From NCBI RefSeq assembly GCF_032164335.1, contig NZ_CP134152.1:2914001-2978000 (forward strand): DNA of 64,000 bases, read 5' to 3'. Origin of the DNA: Winslowiella toletana. GTDB lineage: Bacteria > Pseudomonadota > Gammaproteobacteria > Enterobacterales > Enterobacteriaceae. A program made the position numbers and the translations under genes. Shown here one piece after another: positions 19,675 to 27,701 of this stretch. Below the pieces are notes generated by a model. That model ran no database searches, was not told where the DNA came from, and saw nothing but the letters and a program-made list of their open reading frames with translations. How positions within the stretch are numbered: the stretch's first letter is position 1; each line of letters opens with the position of its first letter.

Positions 19675-19968
19675 TCAGTCAGCGCTCATCGCTTTCACAC
19701 GCGAGTAGCCGTAGCTGAAAGTCTGGTCGCCCGGACAAACCAGCACCAGCACATCACCCGATTGCGCTTCGCTCAGCATTTCATCCAGTTCAGTATCAAA
19801 CTCTTTGCTCAGATTTGGCAGTGCCATCAGCATATCGCCCGGATAATCTTCGTTGTCATCCACCGGCATATCTTCAATGCGTGAACCTTTTACTACGTAA
19901 ATCAGCAGTTGCTTATCATCATGCAGCACTTCTGCTTTTAAGTGTTTACCCGTGGGGTGCTTTGCCAT
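19675..19968 (-). CDS. Small acidic protein of unknown function
   Basis: A 97-residue acidic protein starting MAKHPTGKHLKAEVLHDDKQ. The GCAGGAG ribosome-binding site before 19968 fixes the start; the frame stays open upstream to 20103 without a comparable signal. No motif or membrane segment is recognised. The pattern looks mixed alpha/beta, with a final strand VLVLVCPGDQTFSYGYS. Confidence 0.65.
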   Translation of the reverse strand: MAKHPTGKHLKAEVLHDDKQLLIYVVKGSRIEDMPVDDNEDYPGDMLMALPNLSKEFDTELDEMLSEAQSGDVLVLVCPGDQTFSYGYSRVKAMSAD

Positions 19969-20132
19969 ACCTACTCCTGCAAAATTGTTGACTGCTGGCA
20001 ACGACACAGCGTCTGATAACCCTGGTAAATTACCACCACTGCCGGGGCTTCGAAAAGCCAGCCAGCGCGATAACCGGTAATAATCCACAAAATCGGCTAA
20101 CAAATCGTCATTCAGCCTGCGACAACCATTGA

Positions 20133-20152
20133 TACTGTATTATTATCCAGTA
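20133..20152 (+). promoter_or_regulatory. LexA box upstream of the DinI-family gene
   Basis: TACTGTATTATTATCCAGTA has one mismatch (CCAG for ACAG) to the SOS box core CTGT-N8-ACAG. It lies 54 bases before the start codon, as expected for a DNA-damage-induced gene. Confidence 0.8.
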
Positions 20153-20206
20153 TTATTAGCGAAGCACATTACAATGACAAGGTTTCTCACAGAGAGGTTG
20201 ACAGCA

Positions 20207-20449
20207 ATGTTCGTCGAGTTGATTTACGATAAGCGCAATGTGGCAGGGCTGAACAATGCCAATGAAATGATTCATGAGGAACTGGAAAAACGCATCCATC
20301 GCGCCTTCCCTCATGCACTGGTTAAAGTTAAACCGATGCAGCGTAACGCCATCGAAACCGACGCCAGTAAAAGTGATAAAGCGATTATGGCGCGAATTAT
20401 TGAAGAGATGTTTGAAGAGGCCGATATGTGGCTGGTGGCAGATTTTTAA
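20207..20449 (+). CDS. DinI-family SOS protein
   Basis: An 80-residue protein starting MFVELIYDKRNVAGL. The C-terminal helix region IMARIIEEMFEEADMWLVAD matches DinI and MsgA (EILQETWESADDWFV in DinI). DinI stabilises RecA filaments and modulates UmuD cleavage. The ATG at 20207 gives the family length, whereas the frame opens further upstream at 20129. It is preceded by a LexA box. Family is well supported; the paralogue (dinI or msgA) is not decided. Confidence 0.82.
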   Translation: MFVELIYDKRNVAGLNNANEMIHEELEKRIHRAFPHALVKVKPMQRNAIETDASKSDKAIMARIIEEMFEEADMWLVADF

Positions 20450-20573
20450 ATTTTAAGCAGACATATTGATCTTTAACCCTATTATCGCCTGCCGATTAAA
20501 CAGACAATATAAGGCGGGCTATTGAAAATAATAGAGCGTAAACTGAGCTACCGGTCACAATGAGATCAACAAA

Positions 20574-20753
20574 ATGATGAATCTCGACAGCTTACGCTTT
20601 TTTCGTAACCGCACGAAACAAATAACATGCCCATCATGTTCAAATAGCAGCAAACAGCAATCATCCAAAATCGCTAAAAACCAGACGCTGATTTGCGCAC
20701 ACTGCGGCCACTATTTCACTTTAACGCAGCGCGATAAAGAAAAAATATCCTGA
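20574..20753 (+). CDS. Small zinc-ribbon protein, YnfU-like
   Basis: A 59-residue ORF starting MMNLDSLRFFRNRTKQ. It has the paired knuckles CPSC (19-22) and CAHC (41-44), a small zinc ribbon like that of the enterobacterial YnfU family. The second Met (20577) is an alternative start. No strong RBS is seen, but conservation of the four cysteines argues for a real gene. Function is unknown. Confidence 0.65.
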   Translation: MMNLDSLRFFRNRTKQITCPSCSNSSKQQSSKIAKNQTLICAHCGHYFTLTQRDKEKIS

Positions 20754-20843
20754 CTGCGCCGATAAATAACGGCTTAATTCTTTCTCTGATAATTATTTCC
20801 AGAACGCCTAATCGTATTTCACTTGCCGTTTAGCTGATACAAA

Positions 20844-20866
20844 AAAACCCGCACAAGGCGGGTTTT
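20844..20866. terminator. Terminator after the cold-shock gene
   Basis: AAAACCCGC and GCGGGTTTT form a nine-base stem with a five-base loop. The A-run on the left and T-run on the right suit termination in both directions. Confidence 0.85.
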
Positions 20867-20936
20867 CTTTTACAGGCTCTTAACTGCTCCGGTCGCTGCC
20901 ATCATCGCTGTCGTAAGAGGCCTGCGGCGTCATCAC

Positions 20937-21149
20937 TTAGCGTGCGATAACGTTGGTCGCTGAAGGACCTTTAGCGCCGTTCTCAACAGAGAACTCTACG
21001 CTCTGACCTTCGTCGAGGGTCTTGAAGCTATCGCCCTGGATTGCAGAGAAGTGTACGAATACATCTTTGCTGCCATCGGTAGGAGAAATAAAGCCAAAAC
21101 CTTTCTCAGCGTTAAACCATTTTACTAAACCAGTCATTTTGTTAGACAT
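20937..21149 (-). CDS. CspA-family cold-shock protein
   Basis: A 70-residue single cold-shock domain that binds single-stranded RNA/DNA and melts RNA structure. RNP1 (KGFGFI) and RNP2 (VFVHF) are intact within [19 protein letters not shown] and [14 protein letters not shown]. The N-terminus resembles CspA and the C-terminus CspE, so the exact paralogue is not assigned. A long leader with a cold-box-like element points to a cold-induced member. Confidence 0.95.
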   Translation of the reverse strand: MSNKMTGLVKWFNAEKGFGFISPTDGSKDVFVHFSAIQGDSFKTLDEGQSVEFSVENGAKGPSATNVIAR

Positions 21150-21310
21150 AATACTTTCCTCTGAATTTCATAAGCCTTTTTTAATCAGGCGGACAGGATT
21201 GCTTTGCAGATAATACTTATGAGCAAGGTAATAAGAAGAATCAGGGAAAGAGATATCTGAGATAACGCTCGAACTGAGAACTGCTTTAATAAAATCGCTT
21301 GGCATAAATA

Positions 21311-21328
21311 GGTCTGTATCACAAACCG
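21311..21328 (-). promoter_or_regulatory. Cold-box-like element in the csp leader
   Basis: The minus strand reads CGGTTTGTGATACAGACC. This closely follows the start of the E. coli cspA leader, CGGTTTGACGTACAGACC, which contains the cold box. It lies about 160 bases before the start codon, the expected distance. The rest of 21150-21476 is leader and promoter without another gene. Confidence 0.7.
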
Positions 21329-21434
21329 ATGCGCTATTTACACATGTAACGATTTTTTTAGCAAGCATTATCATCGTTTTATTTTGTCAGCGTAATGTAA
21401 ATGCGACGGCTTAATTTCATTTGCCGCAAAAAAA

Positions 21435-21454
21435 AAGACCCGCATAAGCGGGCC
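21435..21454 (-). terminator. Terminator of the 88-residue gene
   Basis: On the minus strand CCCGC-TTAT-GCGGG is followed by a long T-run (complement of 21428-21436). It lies just past the stop of the small gene at 21477. Confidence 0.75.
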
Positions 21455-21476
21455 CGTTGTAGCAAGTATCAACCTG

Positions 21477-21743
21477 TCAGGCTTCGTTATCGATGCGATT
21501 GGCTTCAATCTCTAAATCCTGAACGGTTTTTTCCAGTGCTTCAAGCACCGCACCCTGTTTAGTCAGCAGGTCATTGATCGCTTCAGCGAACTCTTTGTTC
21601 TGATACTCACCTGCGTCAAACGCCAGCCAGTGTGTTGACAAGGTTTCCGTATTGGTCTGCGCATAGTGACGCATCTCTTTCAGCTGTGAAGTCACATCAC
21701 GTAAATGATCGGTCGGCGTTTTCAGAGTTTCATTATCACTCAT
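21477..21743 (-). CDS. Small coiled-coil-type protein of unknown function
   Basis: An 88-residue acidic protein starting MSDNETLKTPTDHLRDVTSQ, with AAAGGGAACCAGC before the ATG. It is predicted to be mostly helical, ending in heptad-like LEALEKTVQDLEIEANRID. No family was recognised. It has its own terminator and a separate hairpin upstream, so it is monocistronic. Confidence 0.65.
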   Translation of the reverse strand: MSDNETLKTPTDHLRDVTSQLKEMRHYAQTNTETLSTHWLAFDAGEYQNKEFAEAINDLLTKQGAVLEALEKTVQDLEIEANRIDNEA

Positions 21744-21868
21744 GCTGGTTCCCTTTCTGGTTAATTAGCGTAAAAAAATCAAACTACACAGCTAAATGTA
21801 GTAGCAAATCACCGTTTCGCCTTAGGAATAATCGGAAGATGTTAGCAGCATGTTTTTCAGGCACAAAA

Positions 21869-21895
21869 AAAGCTGCCAGCTAAGCTGGCAGCTTT
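21869..21895. terminator. Strong symmetrical terminator hairpin
   Basis: AAAGCTGCCAGCT and AGCTGGCAGCTTT are perfect complements around a single A. With flanking A- and T-runs it can end transcription from either side. No gene is seen immediately left or right that obviously needs it. Confidence 0.75.
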
Positions 21896-22202
21896 CAGAT
21901 ATTCCTTGGCCTTTCTCCGGCGCTTATCTCCGGCACTCGCGTTATAAGCGGCGTTAGCTCTGTCAAAGGTCAGATACTATTATGCATAACTATTTTTAAA
22001 CAAACATTACATAGCGCACAGTTTTAGCAGTAATCAGAATGGCTTTAAACTTGCATATTCATCATGCAGCATTCCAAAAAAAAGAATGAGTTAGATATAG
22101 CTAAGAGCGAGTAAACGCAGAGCCTTGCCGCAAGTTGATGTGATCAGCTAGTCTAGTTCACGTAACCTTGCGGCAATTTTTTGCCCCATACATGCCCCAT
22201 GA
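21896..22202. other. Gene-free stretch at the left prophage boundary
   Basis: No gene is recognised. At 22125-22134 TTGCCGCAAG pairs with CTTGCGGCAA at 22167-22176, which is followed by a T-run, so the right arm can act as a plus-strand terminator or the end of a small RNA. The first prophage gene begins only 26 bases further right. The attachment site probably lies here, but the other end of the prophage is outside the window, so no att core can be named. Confidence 0.4.
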
Positions 22203-22526
22203 TCAGATAATCGGCCTTTCCGGTTCGTGAATCTTCAGAATCTCCGCTGTCACAACGCCTACCACTTCCAGTTCTTCCAGCACAGAACCTTCGAACGCTT
22301 CCCCCTCAGGCGTTATCAGACTCCTTCCCATTATCTTTCCGACCCCACACTCTCCCATCAGCTCGTAATAAATCATGCTGCCGCTTTTGGGTGGCACGCT
22401 GCGGTCAATGACAAGTAGCCGATCCCCGATATCACAAATCATCGTCGATGCCGGGTTCGCAACAACGAAGTCGTCAATCGTCAGGCGCTTCTCAATGTAA
22501 TCGTTAGCCGGTGATGGAAATCCCAT
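22203..22526 (-). CDS. UmuD'-like (HumD-type) protein without the catalytic serine box
   Basis: A 107-residue protein whose start, MGFPSPANDYIEKRL, coincides with the first residues of processed UmuD' (GFPSPAADYVE). The C-terminal LEELEVVGVV matches the end of UmuD. The segment that holds the catalytic Ser in UmuD (ASGDSMIDGGIS) is missing: PASTMICDI runs straight into GDRLLVIDRSV. A Lys remains in CGVGKIMG. So it is born in the processed form and cannot self-cleave. Phage P1 HumD is a precedent for a phage UmuD'. It follows the 78-residue gene by two bases (RBS GAGGTAACT) under one LexA box. No umuC is nearby. Confidence 0.75.
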   Translation of the reverse strand: MGFPSPANDYIEKRLTIDDFVVANPASTMICDIGDRLLVIDRSVPPKSGSMIYYELMGECGVGKIMGRSLITPEGEAFEGSVLEELEVVGVVTAEILKIHEPERPII

Positions 22527-22528
22527 AG

Positions 22529-22765
22529 TTACCTCACGTTCGGGTTAAACAGCATGAATGTCCTGTCATCACCTTCCTGGGTGGATATGTCCCTGAACTG
22601 GTCGACGTGATGCTCTATCCAGCGGTTAGCCTCCGCGAGCGTCCAGTGCCAGTTGACCTTAGCCAGCTCTGTCGTGAAGTCTCTGGTTGTAACCGTTCGG
22701 CCGGTGCGCGGGTTGATTTTGACGGCTGAGCGGAAAGCCGCGTCGATTTCGTATCGTCTTGCCAT
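22529..22765 (-). CDS. Small SOS-controlled phage protein of unknown function
   Basis: A 78-residue protein starting MARRYEIDAAFRSAVKINP, with a Trp-rich stretch NWHWTLAEANRWIEHH and FRDISTQEGDDRTFMLFNPN. No family was recognised. It is the first gene behind a perfect LexA box and is directly followed by the UmuD'-like gene, so the two are probably one SOS-induced operon at the distal end of the prophage. Confidence 0.7.
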   Translation of the reverse strand: MARRYEIDAAFRSAVKINPRTGRTVTTRDFTTELAKVNWHWTLAEANRWIEHHVDQFRDISTQEGDDRTFMLFNPNVR

Positions 22766-22784
22766 GAATGATTAGCCTGATAAT

Positions 22785-22804
22785 TACTGTATGTGCATAC
22801 AGTA
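22785..22804 (-). promoter_or_regulatory. Perfect palindromic LexA box
   Basis: TACTGTATGTGCATACAGTA is a perfect 20-base palindrome with CTGT-N8-ACAG, ending 20 bases upstream of the 78-residue gene. Strong LexA control of the two-gene tail-end operon is expected. Confidence 0.93.
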
Positions 22805-22886
22805 TTATTGATCGAGAGGATTGATCAAGTGACTAAAGGACAGGTTTATGTAGGGTGTTGAGATGCGGGGATATTTAGGTGGGATA

Positions 22887-22906
22887 AGCCCGGACATTAC
22901 CGGGCT
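22887..22906 (-). terminator. Hairpin after the last tail gene
   Basis: AGCCCGG and CCGGGCT with a six-base loop lie 11 bases beyond the stop of the terminal tail gene. It is T-poor, so a weak terminator at the end of the late operon is possible. Confidence 0.5.
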
Positions 22907-22916
22907 ATGATGTCAA

Positions 22917-23714
22917 TTAGCTGAATCTGGTTCGGCTGCTGCTGTAGTCCGCCGTAAGCACAGATGAAGCCGAAAGTCCCGAAGCAACAAGGTCATCGAA
23001 TCGGGTGCGATAAAATGATCCGGCGAAACTTCGAGTCAGTGATGTTGATGTGCCAATGTATCGTTGCGAGGAATCAGACGGCATGGTGTTGGCCGTAGCC
23101 TGAAATCCGCTGTCATAGACCGACACCTTATCCAGCCACATAATAACTTTCTGTTGAGTCCCATCCTCTGAAACCTGACACTCCACTGCAAACTGGTGTA
23201 CATCCCCGTTATACAAAGGCATCAGCGCCGACGTGACAACATAGTTTTTTGACAAACAACGAACTTCTATAGTTGTTGCTGCGCCAGAAGCATCGCAGGT
23301 TGGCAAAAGACGCAAATAGGTAAATAAACTATTATAGGCGGGGCCAATATTCAGGGTCTGGTTATTCGATCCGCTTACGCCACCATTGGTTATTTTTAAC
23401 CAGACAGTGAAAAGCCAGTGTTTGTCGCTCAGCGCCGGCACAAACTGAGATGGCAATTGAAACTGGTCAGATTTAACACCAGCCCACGTCATGCCACCAT
23501 TAGCGTATTCATGTGCGAGGGAAAGCACTCCTGTGCTATCTTCATAACTCAATGACTTAATGACCGCTCCGGTCGCATTCGATGCTTTACCACCCGACCA
23601 CTGACTGGACATGTCAAAAATAGCCCTGGTGCCTTTGTTTATTGATTTATCACGGTATAGCTTAACGCCAGTATCCACAGTGACGCCAGTCAGTTGTTCA
23701 ATTCTTCCGGCCAT
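22917..23714 (-). CDS. Distal tail protein, probably receptor-binding
   Basis: A 265-residue protein starting MAGRIEQLTGVTVDTGVKLY. It is rich in beta-forming residues and Ser/Thr/Asn, with patterns such as KHWLFTVWLKITNGG and HQFAVECQVSEDGTQQKVIM that recall a concanavalin-like jelly roll. The ATG at 23714 overlaps the stop of the SGNH fibre gene (TAATG); a GTG at 23726 is an alternative. Position after the fibre genes suggests a receptor-binding or fibre-attached subunit, which is inference. Confidence 0.6.
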   Translation of the reverse strand: MAGRIEQLTGVTVDTGVKLYRDKSINKGTRAIFDMSSQWSGGKASNATGAVIKSLSYEDSTGVLSLAHEYANGGMTWAGVKSDQFQLPSQFVPALSDKHWLFTVWLKITNGGVSGSNNQTLNIGPAYNSLFTYLRLLPTCDASGAATTIEVRCLSKNYVVTSALMPLYNGDVHQFAVECQVSEDGTQQKVIMWLDKVSVYDSGFQATANTMPSDSSQRYIGTSTSLTRSFAGSFYRTRFDDLVASGLSASSVLTADYSSSRTRFS

Positions 23715-25762
23715 TAAATTACCCACCCTTTTAATTTCATAAAGTTATAAACAAATTCCGCGTTAATTTCTGCTCCTACGCCTAAAGCATACTCCGGCGA
23801 TAGAGAAACGCCGGAAGCACCCGGAGTTAATGTTTGCGCAGGGTGAAGAACGTCGTATCGCAATGTGTTTGGCGTTGCATCCTGCGCCATTAATTCAGCA
23901 TCACGTTCATAATCAGGATTGCCGTGAGCAATAAAATTCGCTCTTAAATCCACCCCGTCTATTTCACAGTAAAACTCTGGAAATTCAGACTTCAATGCGG
24001 CGTTCAATGCGGCCATCTGAATATAACCGCTTGAGCCAGATGGCTCACTGCCATTATTGAAGTCAGGAAGTATCACAACCCTCTTCCCCACGTTCTTCAA
24101 ATAATTAACCATCGCGATTGCATTTTTAATAATGGTCTCGGTCTGATTAATATTGTTACGCCCTAACCAAAATATATTTATAAACTCGTCGTTTAGTGGA
24201 ACTTCCACATCTCCGGATGTGCTGTTAGCGACACCGCGCGTAGTGAATGGTCTTACATAAAGCGCCACCGGCTCAGGTACGTTCACCGCAGAACCTGCCG
24301 TCGTTCTTGTGAAGCTGGCCTGTGACCCGTTCCATGTGAAAGTCCCTTCAATGCCAGCAAGGACGGATGGGGGAACTGACAATGCTGTATTTCCAAAGTT
24401 AGCAGCCGGGCCAGCCACATTAGGCGTAAGGTTAACGCTACCAGACGCCGGGATTACACCCCCTACAGGCATATAGAATGTCGGGTCTCCACCTTGCCTT
24501 GCAGCGATGCCGGTACTTCTCAGGGATGACTTGCCGAAGTTATAAGTCGGTAGCCCAGTCAGTGATGCAAGCTTATTGAGGAAGGCGGCGTTATCCATAA
24601 AGCTGTGACCCCAGCCTGCAATCTTTGACCTGGCGATATACGAATGCTCTTTGAAATCGGGGTATGCAGCGTAGAAAAGCCCGCCGGGAGCGCTATCCTC
24701 CCTGTCTGACTTCCATACGATTCTGTCTAAAACATCCGGCCTGACATCCGTCTCATTGCTGGCACCGTTGGTGATAGCGGTCTCTTTGTTGGTTTCAGTG
24801 TTAATAACGCGAACCTGAGAATTTCCTGATGCATCAATTTGAGTAAAAGGGGCCAGGGGGTTAATTTTCTGTGGCTCAGGATTTTTTACTTTCTCTACAG
24901 CATCATCCCATTGAGGTTTTTTTACCAGGTATTCGTCATTGTCGAAGATGACGTTATATTCTTCATCAACTCTTACGAATGTGTTTTGATTAAACTCGTA
25001 TTCTAACACACCTTCCATGAAGTTAGCCGAGTTGCTCAGATTGGTAATATTCTCACCAGTATCCTTTGAAAGAATACCCTCAGGGTCAATTGATTTACCT
25101 CTAACCTCCAGCTCTTCAAGTCTCAGCTTTGGATAATTACCTGTAACCAGGCTATTGAACTCATCATCAGCCAGGAAGTTAATCAGATTGTTTTCCTTAT
25201 CCATCTGAATGATATCGTAATTTTCAGAAAACTCGAATTCTCCGTCTTTAGAAAATAATGAATACTTTGTGGTTTCATTCAGAGGGATTAGGTTGGTAAT
25301 CGAAGCTGAGCCAGGCTGGCTTGCTACAGCCTTTGCTACTCCGTCATCGTTCAGATATGTGATGAAGGACTTATTCGCATCTTCACCCTGAGCAACTCTG
25401 AATATGTCTCCGATAGGGGTATTGGCTAATCCGGCAATAGTTCCATCCGGATCTGCTGGCGTAATATAGTAAGTGTTTGCATCCGCAATGTTTTGAGCGT
25501 TCTGCGCAGACAGAGCTGCTGCATCCGCTGAAGCCTGCGCATTGCTGGCGTTCTGAGACGACTCGTTAACGCTGGATGCTGCTTGTTGTGATGCCTCCTC
25601 CGCAGCTGCAGAAGCTTCCTCCGCTCTCTCTGCTGACTTCCTTGCCTCGTCTACATATTCGGGCGCTTTCCTTGCCTCCTCCGTGTACGCTTTACACTGG
25701 GCGGCCGCAACCTCCGCCACAGTTGCATACATGTGCGCTTGTTTGGTGTCTGATAGTGACAT
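23714..25762 (-). CDS. Tail fibre/spike with SGNH-hydrolase (esterase) domain
   Basis: A 682-residue protein. Residues 1-95 form an Ala-rich trimeric coiled coil (SAERAEEASAAAEEASQQAA). From about 380 an SGNH/GDSL-like fold can be traced: GWGHSFMDN with Ser387 as likely nucleophile, NFGKSSLRSTG as the Gly block, FWLGRNNIN with Asn536/537 as the Asn block, and YDVLHP with Asp637 and His640 completing the triad. Such domains in phage spikes usually deacetylate surface polysaccharide. The target sugar cannot be told. It is coupled to the gene after it by TAATG. Confidence 0.75.
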   Translation of the reverse strand: MSLSDTKQAHMYATVAEVAAAQCKAYTEEARKAPEYVDEARKSAERAEEASAAAEEASQQAASSVNESSQNASNAQASADAAALSAQNAQNIADANTYYITPADPDGTIAGLANTPIGDIFRVAQGEDANKSFITYLNDDGVAKAVASQPGSASITNLIPLNETTKYSLFSKDGEFEFSENYDIIQMDKENNLINFLADDEFNSLVTGNYPKLRLEELEVRGKSIDPEGILSKDTGENITNLSNSANFMEGVLEYEFNQNTFVRVDEEYNVIFDNDEYLVKKPQWDDAVEKVKNPEPQKINPLAPFTQIDASGNSQVRVINTETNKETAITNGASNETDVRPDVLDRIVWKSDREDSAPGGLFYAAYPDFKEHSYIARSKIAGWGHSFMDNAAFLNKLASLTGLPTYNFGKSSLRSTGIAARQGGDPTFYMPVGGVIPASGSVNLTPNVAGPAANFGNTALSVPPSVLAGIEGTFTWNGSQASFTRTTAGSAVNVPEPVALYVRPFTTRGVANSTSGDVEVPLNDEFINIFWLGRNNINQTETIIKNAIAMVNYLKNVGKRVVILPDFNNGSEPSGSSGYIQMAALNAALKSEFPEFYCEIDGVDLRANFIAHGNPDYERDAELMAQDATPNTLRYDVLHPAQTLTPGASGVSLSPEYALGVGAEINAEFVYNFMKLKGWVI

Positions 25763-25770
25763 TATTAACC

Positions 25771-27111
25771 TCAGAATTTAATGCAGTAGAGTAAGGCTAT
25801 GTTGCGAGGCCGTGTTTCATTGCCACCGGATGCTCCGGTAGTGAAGGTGTGTGTATGGTCGCCAACAGCATTAACGGTGATTGTGTGGGTGTGGGCGCCG
25901 GCACTTGCTGCTGTACCGGATACGGTGTGAGTGTGTGCTCCAGCGTTATCAACCGGCCGCTTCCCTACTACCGCGCCACCGCCGCCAGCAAAGCCCGTTT
26001 CATCCTGGTTCTCATCCCAATACGTATTGACTACGTGATTGTGATCCCCTGCTGTTGCTGCCGTGCCTGACACAGTATGTGTATGCGTGCCGGCACTTGC
26101 AGATGAAGCGGTATGCGTATGTGCTCCACCGCCATTTGTCGTTCCTGTGTGGGTATGGCTTTCATTTTGACCGCCTTGGTATGTGGCCATGCCCCTGCCC
26201 GGGTCTGCTCCACGCCCATTATCCCAGCCCCTTACAAACTCACCGCGAAGGTCTGGCAACGTGAAAGTAGTCGTTCCATTTCCTGCGCCGTAATAATTGC
26301 CTATGTGAGAGTAGAGTCGGGCATAGGTTGTTCTGCTTACTGTTTGCCCCCTACATTCCAGCCAGCCAGTCGGTGCAGTAGGGCTCGCAAACGCGACCAC
26401 CGCTCCCACCATATCGTTATTAACATTAAGAGTTTCATCAACGATATTGGAGCCATCACAATAGAGTCGTGATGTCATACCGGCATAGACAGAAACTCCG
26501 GTTCCGGCGGCAGTTTTGCAGGTAACGTTGAAGTTGCCGGTGCAGTTATTCTGAACTACCCACGTTTTTATCCAGGCTGGGAAAATGATATTGATGTTGG
26601 CCGTTAATGTGCCTGACAGGGTAATCCTGTCTTTCGCGGCCTGAAGTGCTGACAGTGTCAGGCTGGTATTTGTGATGCCGGTAACAACGGTGGTTCCATA
26701 GTTATTAATAGGAACCCAACCCGTTATCGCGCCATTTGCCGATTCAGGTGATGTTTTATTCCCTTCATTAAGGTTCAGCCACTGCCCCGTATATGGGGTG
26801 CTGGGAATAATTGCACCTTTGGGATACCCGTTAATCAGTGTTGCGAATGCATTGTTAAATGCATAGGTCATACCGGCGTTCTGCCACTGCTGCTGAAGCG
26901 TGACGGAATACAATACCCCGTTCATATCCTTACCAGATGGCGGCTTTCCTCCGGCGCTTATAGGCTGCATAGTGACCGGAGGGAATCCTGTGTCAAATGT
27001 CGCCACCCCGTCTGACAGGGTGTCTGGAGTTGAATCAGTAGGTATGGTATTTTTATTGCCGTTGACGCCAAATGCTTTTGTAATTCTGGTTGGGCTATCC
27101 GATGAATTCAT
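25771..27111 (-). CDS. Tail-collar fibre with HxH repeats
   Basis: A 446-residue tail fibre. A phage-tail-collar domain is seen in MVGAVVAFASPTAPTGWLEC and LPDLRGEFVRGWDNGRGADP. The C-terminal part (about 310-430) repeats GxHTHTVSG-type units, and HTHT or HNH occurs many times; in phage fibres such HxH pairs bind metal ions along the needle axis. It ends NETRPRNIALLYCIKF, the usual tip sequence of collar fibres. It lies directly after the DUF2612 baseplate gene. Confidence 0.85.
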   Translation of the reverse strand: MNSSDSPTRITKAFGVNGNKNTIPTDSTPDTLSDGVATFDTGFPPVTMQPISAGGKPPSGKDMNGVLYSVTLQQQWQNAGMTYAFNNAFATLINGYPKGAIIPSTPYTGQWLNLNEGNKTSPESANGAITGWVPINNYGTTVVTGITNTSLTLSALQAAKDRITLSGTLTANINIIFPAWIKTWVVQNNCTGNFNVTCKTAAGTGVSVYAGMTSRLYCDGSNIVDETLNVNNDMVGAVVAFASPTAPTGWLECRGQTVSRTTYARLYSHIGNYYGAGNGTTTFTLPDLRGEFVRGWDNGRGADPGRGMATYQGGQNESHTHTGTTNGGGAHTHTASSASAGTHTHTVSGTAATAGDHNHVVNTYWDENQDETGFAGGGGAVVGKRPVDNAGAHTHTVSGTAASAGAHTHTITVNAVGDHTHTFTTGASGGNETRPRNIALLYCIKF

Positions 27112-27113
27112 TT

Positions 27114-27701
27114 TTATACCTGCTGGACAATATTAACAGTAACCCCCACTGGAGCCGGTAGTGCGCCAGAGCTTTGCACTATTGCAAGGTCGGGCTGAGT
27201 TAATACAAATTCGAATACGTAACTCATTTTCATGTCACCATCATTTCTGACATAGCAACGCCCTCTGTCGCTGAACATATAACTCAGCAACTTATTAAGG
27301 TTTGGAATAGTGCAATCAGATATATTCGCCGCCGCTTTCATCATGATTAGCTTGCGGTAAACATCATTAGTCAGAGTTACTGTGGATGTGAGAACGTCGC
27401 TTGTGTAGAAAGGTGCCTGGTCAAAAGGCTGCGGGTCATCAAGTGCTGATGGGGTAGACAGTGCCTCACCAAATCCGAACACTATCTTATTCTCAGTCAA
27501 AGTTAATTGCCTGCTTACAACAACTATCTTTCCCCATACATCCAGACCGTATGTATCAGCAGTGTTTATATCCCATACCATTTCATAGAAATCATCGATA
27601 AACCTATCGATACCGACAGCTTCGTTGAAGGAATAAATTATGGATTTCAATTTCGGGCTGTCGGCATACTGAGTGAGAATAGTATCGGCGACATTTATCA
27701 T
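27114..27701 (-). CDS. Baseplate protein, DUF2612 (gpI-like) type
   Basis: A 195-residue baseplate component linking the wedge to the fibres. The N-terminal FNEAVGIDRFIDDFYEMVWD and NTADTYGLDVWGKIVVVSRQ are typical of DUF2612. A later FSDRGRCYVRNDGDMKMSYV leads to a conserved C-terminus. Its ATG overlaps the gpJ-like stop (ATGA). Confidence 0.8.
   Translation of the reverse strand: MINVADTILTQYADSPKLKSIIYSFNEAVGIDRFIDDFYEMVWDINTADTYGLDVWGKIVVVSRQLTLTENKIVFGFGEALSTPSALDDPQPFDQAPFYTSDVLTSTVTLTNDVYRKLIMMKAAANISDCTIPNLNKLLSYMFSDRGRCYVRNDGDMKMSYVFEFVLTQPDLAIVQSSGALPAPVGVTVNIVQQV

Noticed and set aside
21168-21374. Minus-strand frame of 68 residues upstream of the cold-shock gene
   Set aside because: It lies in the leader that carries the cold-box-like element and has no family resemblance.
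25849-26472. Plus-strand frames opposite the collar fibre
   Set aside because: They are products of the HTHT repeat DNA read on the other strand; Cys/Val-rich and without RBS.
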